DNA of 7,946 nucleotides. It comes from an uncultured Prevotella sp. Its GTDB lineage: Bacteria; Bacteroidota; Bacteroidia; Bacteroidales; Bacteroidaceae. Numbering within the stretch: the stretch's first letter is position 1; each line of letters begins with the position of its first letter. A model generated the notes under the pieces. It ran no database searches. It saw only the letters and a list, made by a program, of their open reading frames with translations, and was not told where the DNA came from. A program made the translations under genes and the position numbers. Shown here one piece after another: positions 5,948 through 7,946 of this stretch. The DNA lies in NCBI GenBank assembly GCA_900546605.1, contig URDV01000100.1, forward strand, positions 1 to 7,946. The letters run 5' to 3'.

Positions 5948-6574
5948 ATGGAACATTTGTTAAGTCTGTTTGTCCGTTCAATATTTGTGGACAACATGAT
6001 ATTTGCCTTCTTCTTAGGAATGTGTTCATACTTGGCCGTATCTAAGAATGTAAAGACAGCACTTGGATTGGGTGTAGCCGTTACCTTTGTACTCATTATC
6101 ACAGTCCCTGTTGACTATCTGCTTCAAACAAAGGTTTTAGGTCCCGACTGCATTATGCAAGGTGTTGACCTATCATTTCTCTCATTCATCCTATTTATTG
6201 CCGTAATTGCGGGCATCGTGCAATTAGTTGAAATGTTGGTAGAGCGCTTCTCACCTTCACTATATGCAGCATTGGGCATATTCCTTCCGCTGATTGCCGT
6301 TAACTGTGCCATCATGGGTGCAAGTTTGTTTATGCAACAACGCATAGGCATGGAACCTGGTAGCACACAGTTCATAGGCAATGTTGCTGATGCTTTTGTT
6401 TACGCACTCGGATCAGGTATTGGATGGTTGTTAGCTATTGTGGCTTTGGCCGCCATTCGCGAAAAAATGGCTTATACCGATGTGCCTAAACCATTGCAAG
6501 GACTTGGCATAACCTTCATAACAGTAGGACTGATGGCCATGGCTTTCATGTGCTTCTCAGGCTTAAACATTTAA
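5948..6574 (+). CDS. nqrE: Na+-translocating NADH:quinone reductase subunit E
   Basis: NqrE is the partner of NqrD in the membrane core, with the same fold in inverted topology. The 208-residue protein begins with the family N-terminus MEHLLSLFVRSIFVDNMIFA (1-20), followed by FFLGMCSYLAVSK. The Fe-S ligand cysteines are Cys26 and Cys120 (VNCAIMGASLFM), the same numbers as in Vibrio. Further hallmarks are ERFSPSLYAALGIFLPLI (99-116) and the C-terminal KPLQGLGITFITVGLMAMAFM (181-201). Six hydrophobic segments can be traced. The 34-nt spacer before it is purine-rich near the ATG (AAAAAAAGAAAACA) and shows no hairpin. nqrF follows after 15 nt, consistent with one transcript. Confidence 0.97.
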   Translation: MEHLLSLFVRSIFVDNMIFAFFLGMCSYLAVSKNVKTALGLGVAVTFVLIITVPVDYLLQTKVLGPDCIMQGVDLSFLSFILFIAVIAGIVQLVEMLVERFSPSLYAALGIFLPLIAVNCAIMGASLFMQQRIGMEPGSTQFIGNVADAFVYALGSGIGWLLAIVALAAIREKMAYTDVPKPLQGLGITFITVGLMAMAFMCFSGLNI

Positions 6575-6589
6575 TCACAACAAGAAACA

Positions 6590-7858
6590 ATGGATTTGAA
6601 TTTAATATTATCAAGTATCGGAGTATTCTTGGTGATTATACTCCTTTTGGTTATCATACTATTGGTAGCTAAAAAATACCTTTCTCCGAGCGGAAAGGTG
6701 GCTATTACAATTAATGGGAAAAACAAAATTGAGGTTGAACAAGGCGGAAGCTTACTTACAACACTCTCAGAAAGTGGCATTTACCTACCTTCAGCTTGTG
6801 GTGGAAAAGGTTCGTGCGGCCAATGCAAATGTCAAGTAACTGAAGGTGGCGGTGAGATTCTTGATTCAGAAAAGGGACATTTCACTCGCAAGCAAATTAA
6901 AGAGCATTACCGCTTAGGATGCCAATGCAAGGTTAAAGGTGACCTTTCTATTCAAGTTTCTGATAGCGTATTGGGCGTAAAGGAATATGAATGTACGGTT
7001 ATTTCAAACAAAAACGTTGCCACATTCATTAAGGAATTTAAGGTGCAATTGCCCGCAGGTGCTCATATGGACTTCTTGCCTGGTTCATATGCACAAATCA
7101 AAATTCCAACATTTAGCATGGACTACGACAAGGACATCGACAAAGAACTCATTGGCGATGAATACTTACCAGCATGGAAAAAATTTGGATTGTTCAATCT
7201 TAAGTGTGTCAACACAGAACCTACGGTTAGAGCTTATTCTATGGCTAACTACCCTGCCGAAGGTGACGTGTTCATGTTGACTGTACGTATTGCCACTCCT
7301 CCATTCAAAGCTGATCGTAGCGGATTTATGGATGTTAACCCAGGTATTGCGTCATCATACATTTTCACGTTAAAACCTGGCGATAAAGTTATAATGAGTG
7401 GCCCTTATGGTGATTTCCATCCCCACTTTGATTCAAAGAAGGAAATGATTTGGGTAGGTGGTGGCGCAGGTATGGCACCCTTGCGTGCTCAAATTATGCA
7501 CATGACACGCACACTCCATACCACAGATCGCGAAATGCACTACTTCTACGGAGCACGTGCCCTCAACGAAGTGTTCTATTTAGATGATTTCCAACAATTA
7601 GAGAAGGACTTCCCTAACTTCCACTTCCACTTGGCACTTGATCGTCCTGACCCCGCAGCTGATGCAGCTGGCGTAAAATACACCGCAGGTTTTGTTCATC
7701 AAGTGATGTACAACACTTATTTGAAAGATCATGATGCCCCTGAGGACATAGAATACTACATGTGTGGTCCTGGTCCTATGTCGAAAGCGGTTGTAAATAT
7801 GCTTGATAGTTTGGGTGTTGAACCTGAAAACATCATGTACGACAATTTCGGAGGATAA
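6590..7858 (+). CDS. nqrF: Na+-translocating NADH:quinone reductase subunit F
   Basis: NqrF is the NADH-oxidising entry subunit. It passes electrons from NADH to FAD and then to a [2Fe-2S] cluster. An N-terminal membrane anchor spans about residues 5-27. A ferredoxin domain (about 34-130) has ligands Cys70, Cys76, Cys79 and Cys111, the same numbers as in Vibrio. The ferredoxin-reductase-type FAD domain shows RAYSMANYP (214-222). The NADH domain shows VGGGAGMAPLRAQI (289-302) and CGPGPM (392-397). The protein ends in DNFGG, as family members do. At 422 residues it is about 14 longer than the Vibrio protein (recalled as 408), mostly through an acidic insertion near 178-196 (DYDKDIDKELIGDEYLPAW). 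The insertion lies between the barrel strands before the FAD motif and is probably surface-exposed. A strong terminator follows 18 nt after the stop, so nqrF is the last gene of the operon. Confidence 0.97.
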   Translation: MDLNLILSSIGVFLVIILLLVIILLVAKKYLSPSGKVAITINGKNKIEVEQGGSLLTTLSESGIYLPSACGGKGSCGQCKCQVTEGGGEILDSEKGHFTRKQIKEHYRLGCQCKVKGDLSIQVSDSVLGVKEYECTVISNKNVATFIKEFKVQLPAGAHMDFLPGSYAQIKIPTFSMDYDKDIDKELIGDEYLPAWKKFGLFNLKCVNTEPTVRAYSMANYPAEGDVFMLTVRIATPPFKADRSGFMDVNPGIASSYIFTLKPGDKVIMSGPYGDFHPHFDSKKEMIWVGGGAGMAPLRAQIMHMTRTLHTTDREMHYFYGARALNEVFYLDDFQQLEKDFPNFHFHLALDRPDPAADAAGVKYTAGFVHQVMYNTYLKDHDAPEDIEYYMCGPGPMSKAVVNMLDSLGVEPENIMYDNFGG

Positions 7859-7876
7859 CAAGACAACCCGAATAAT

Positions 7877-7931
7877 CTTATAAATCACAACAAAGTCGCT
7901 GATTTTCAGCGGCTTTGTTGCGTTTTATAAG
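7877..7931 (+). terminator. Intrinsic terminator of the nqr operon
   Basis: CAACAAAGTCGCTG (7888-7901) pairs with CAGCGGCTTTGTTG (7907-7920), giving 14 bp with one T-G wobble and a 5-nt ATTTT loop, followed by CGTTTTAT. A second outer tier, CTTATAAA (7877-7884) with TTTATAAG (7924-7931), pairs perfectly across a 3x3 internal loop. The T-tract is short (four T), but the stem is strong and the position, 18 nt after the nqrF stop, fits a Rho-independent terminator. The minus strand has no T-run after the stem, so it is probably one-directional. Confidence 0.85.
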
Positions 7932-7946
7932 GGTCACATTTTTATG

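Noticed and set aside
1858..7858. Rnf complex (rnfABCDGE) instead of Na+-NQR
   Set aside because: The operon has an NqrA-type first subunit and an NqrF with ferredoxin, FAD and NADH domains, and no RnfB/RnfC-type polyferredoxin genes.
7932..7946. Start of a further gene at the ATG in the last three bases
   Set aside because: Only the ATG itself is visible, so no coding region can be supported.

Overview
The window looks like ordinary chromosome from a Bacteroidota bacterium, most likely order Bacteroidales and Prevotella- or Bacteroides-like. The grounds are promoter boxes of the Bacteroidota type (TAnnTTTG followed by CA), A/T-rich leaders without clear Shine-Dalgarno sequences, moderate-to-low GC, and a six-gene nqr operon whose proteins differ in detail from the Vibrio type. 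The genus is an inference; no rRNA or other marker gene is present.

Left part (1-1685, minus strand). A short repeat-rich edge (1-58) is followed by a terminator-like hairpin (64-123) that reads on the minus strand. It lies just downstream of a MaoC/NodN-type hot-dog-fold dehydratase gene (150-605). Upstream of that, on the same strand, is a gene of unknown function (708-1685). Its protein has a Pro/Gln-rich cytoplasmic N-terminus, one membrane anchor, three degenerate ~38-residue helical repeats and a possible NTF2-like C-terminal domain. A 172-bp divergent spacer (1686-1857) carries a good promoter for the minus-strand pair and a separate promoter for the nqr operon.

Right part (1858-7858, plus strand). 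This is a complete nqrABCDEF operon encoding the Na+-translocating NADH:quinone oxidoreductase, the respiratory entry point that oxidises NADH, reduces quinone and exports Na+. The expected cofactor ligands are present: the four ferredoxin cysteines, FAD and NADH motifs in NqrF; the intramembrane Fe-S cysteines of NqrD and NqrE; and the covalent-FMN threonines of NqrB and NqrC (the NqrB motif is a variant). Spacings are 2 nt (A-B), 73 nt (B-C), 105 nt (C-D), 34 nt (D-E) and 15 nt (E-F). The two long spacers, on either side of nqrC, each hold a nested hairpin. A strong two-tier hairpin terminator (7877-7931) closes the operon. The last 15 bases hold nothing assignable beyond an ATG at the very edge.

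I see no mobile element, CRISPR array, tRNA, rRNA or defence system. The flavin transferase ApbE, needed to load FMN onto NqrB and NqrC, is not encoded here. The most interesting points are modest: the structured spacers around nqrC, the unassigned membrane protein divergent to nqr, and NqrB substitutions at the flavinylation motif and at a position linked to inhibitor binding.
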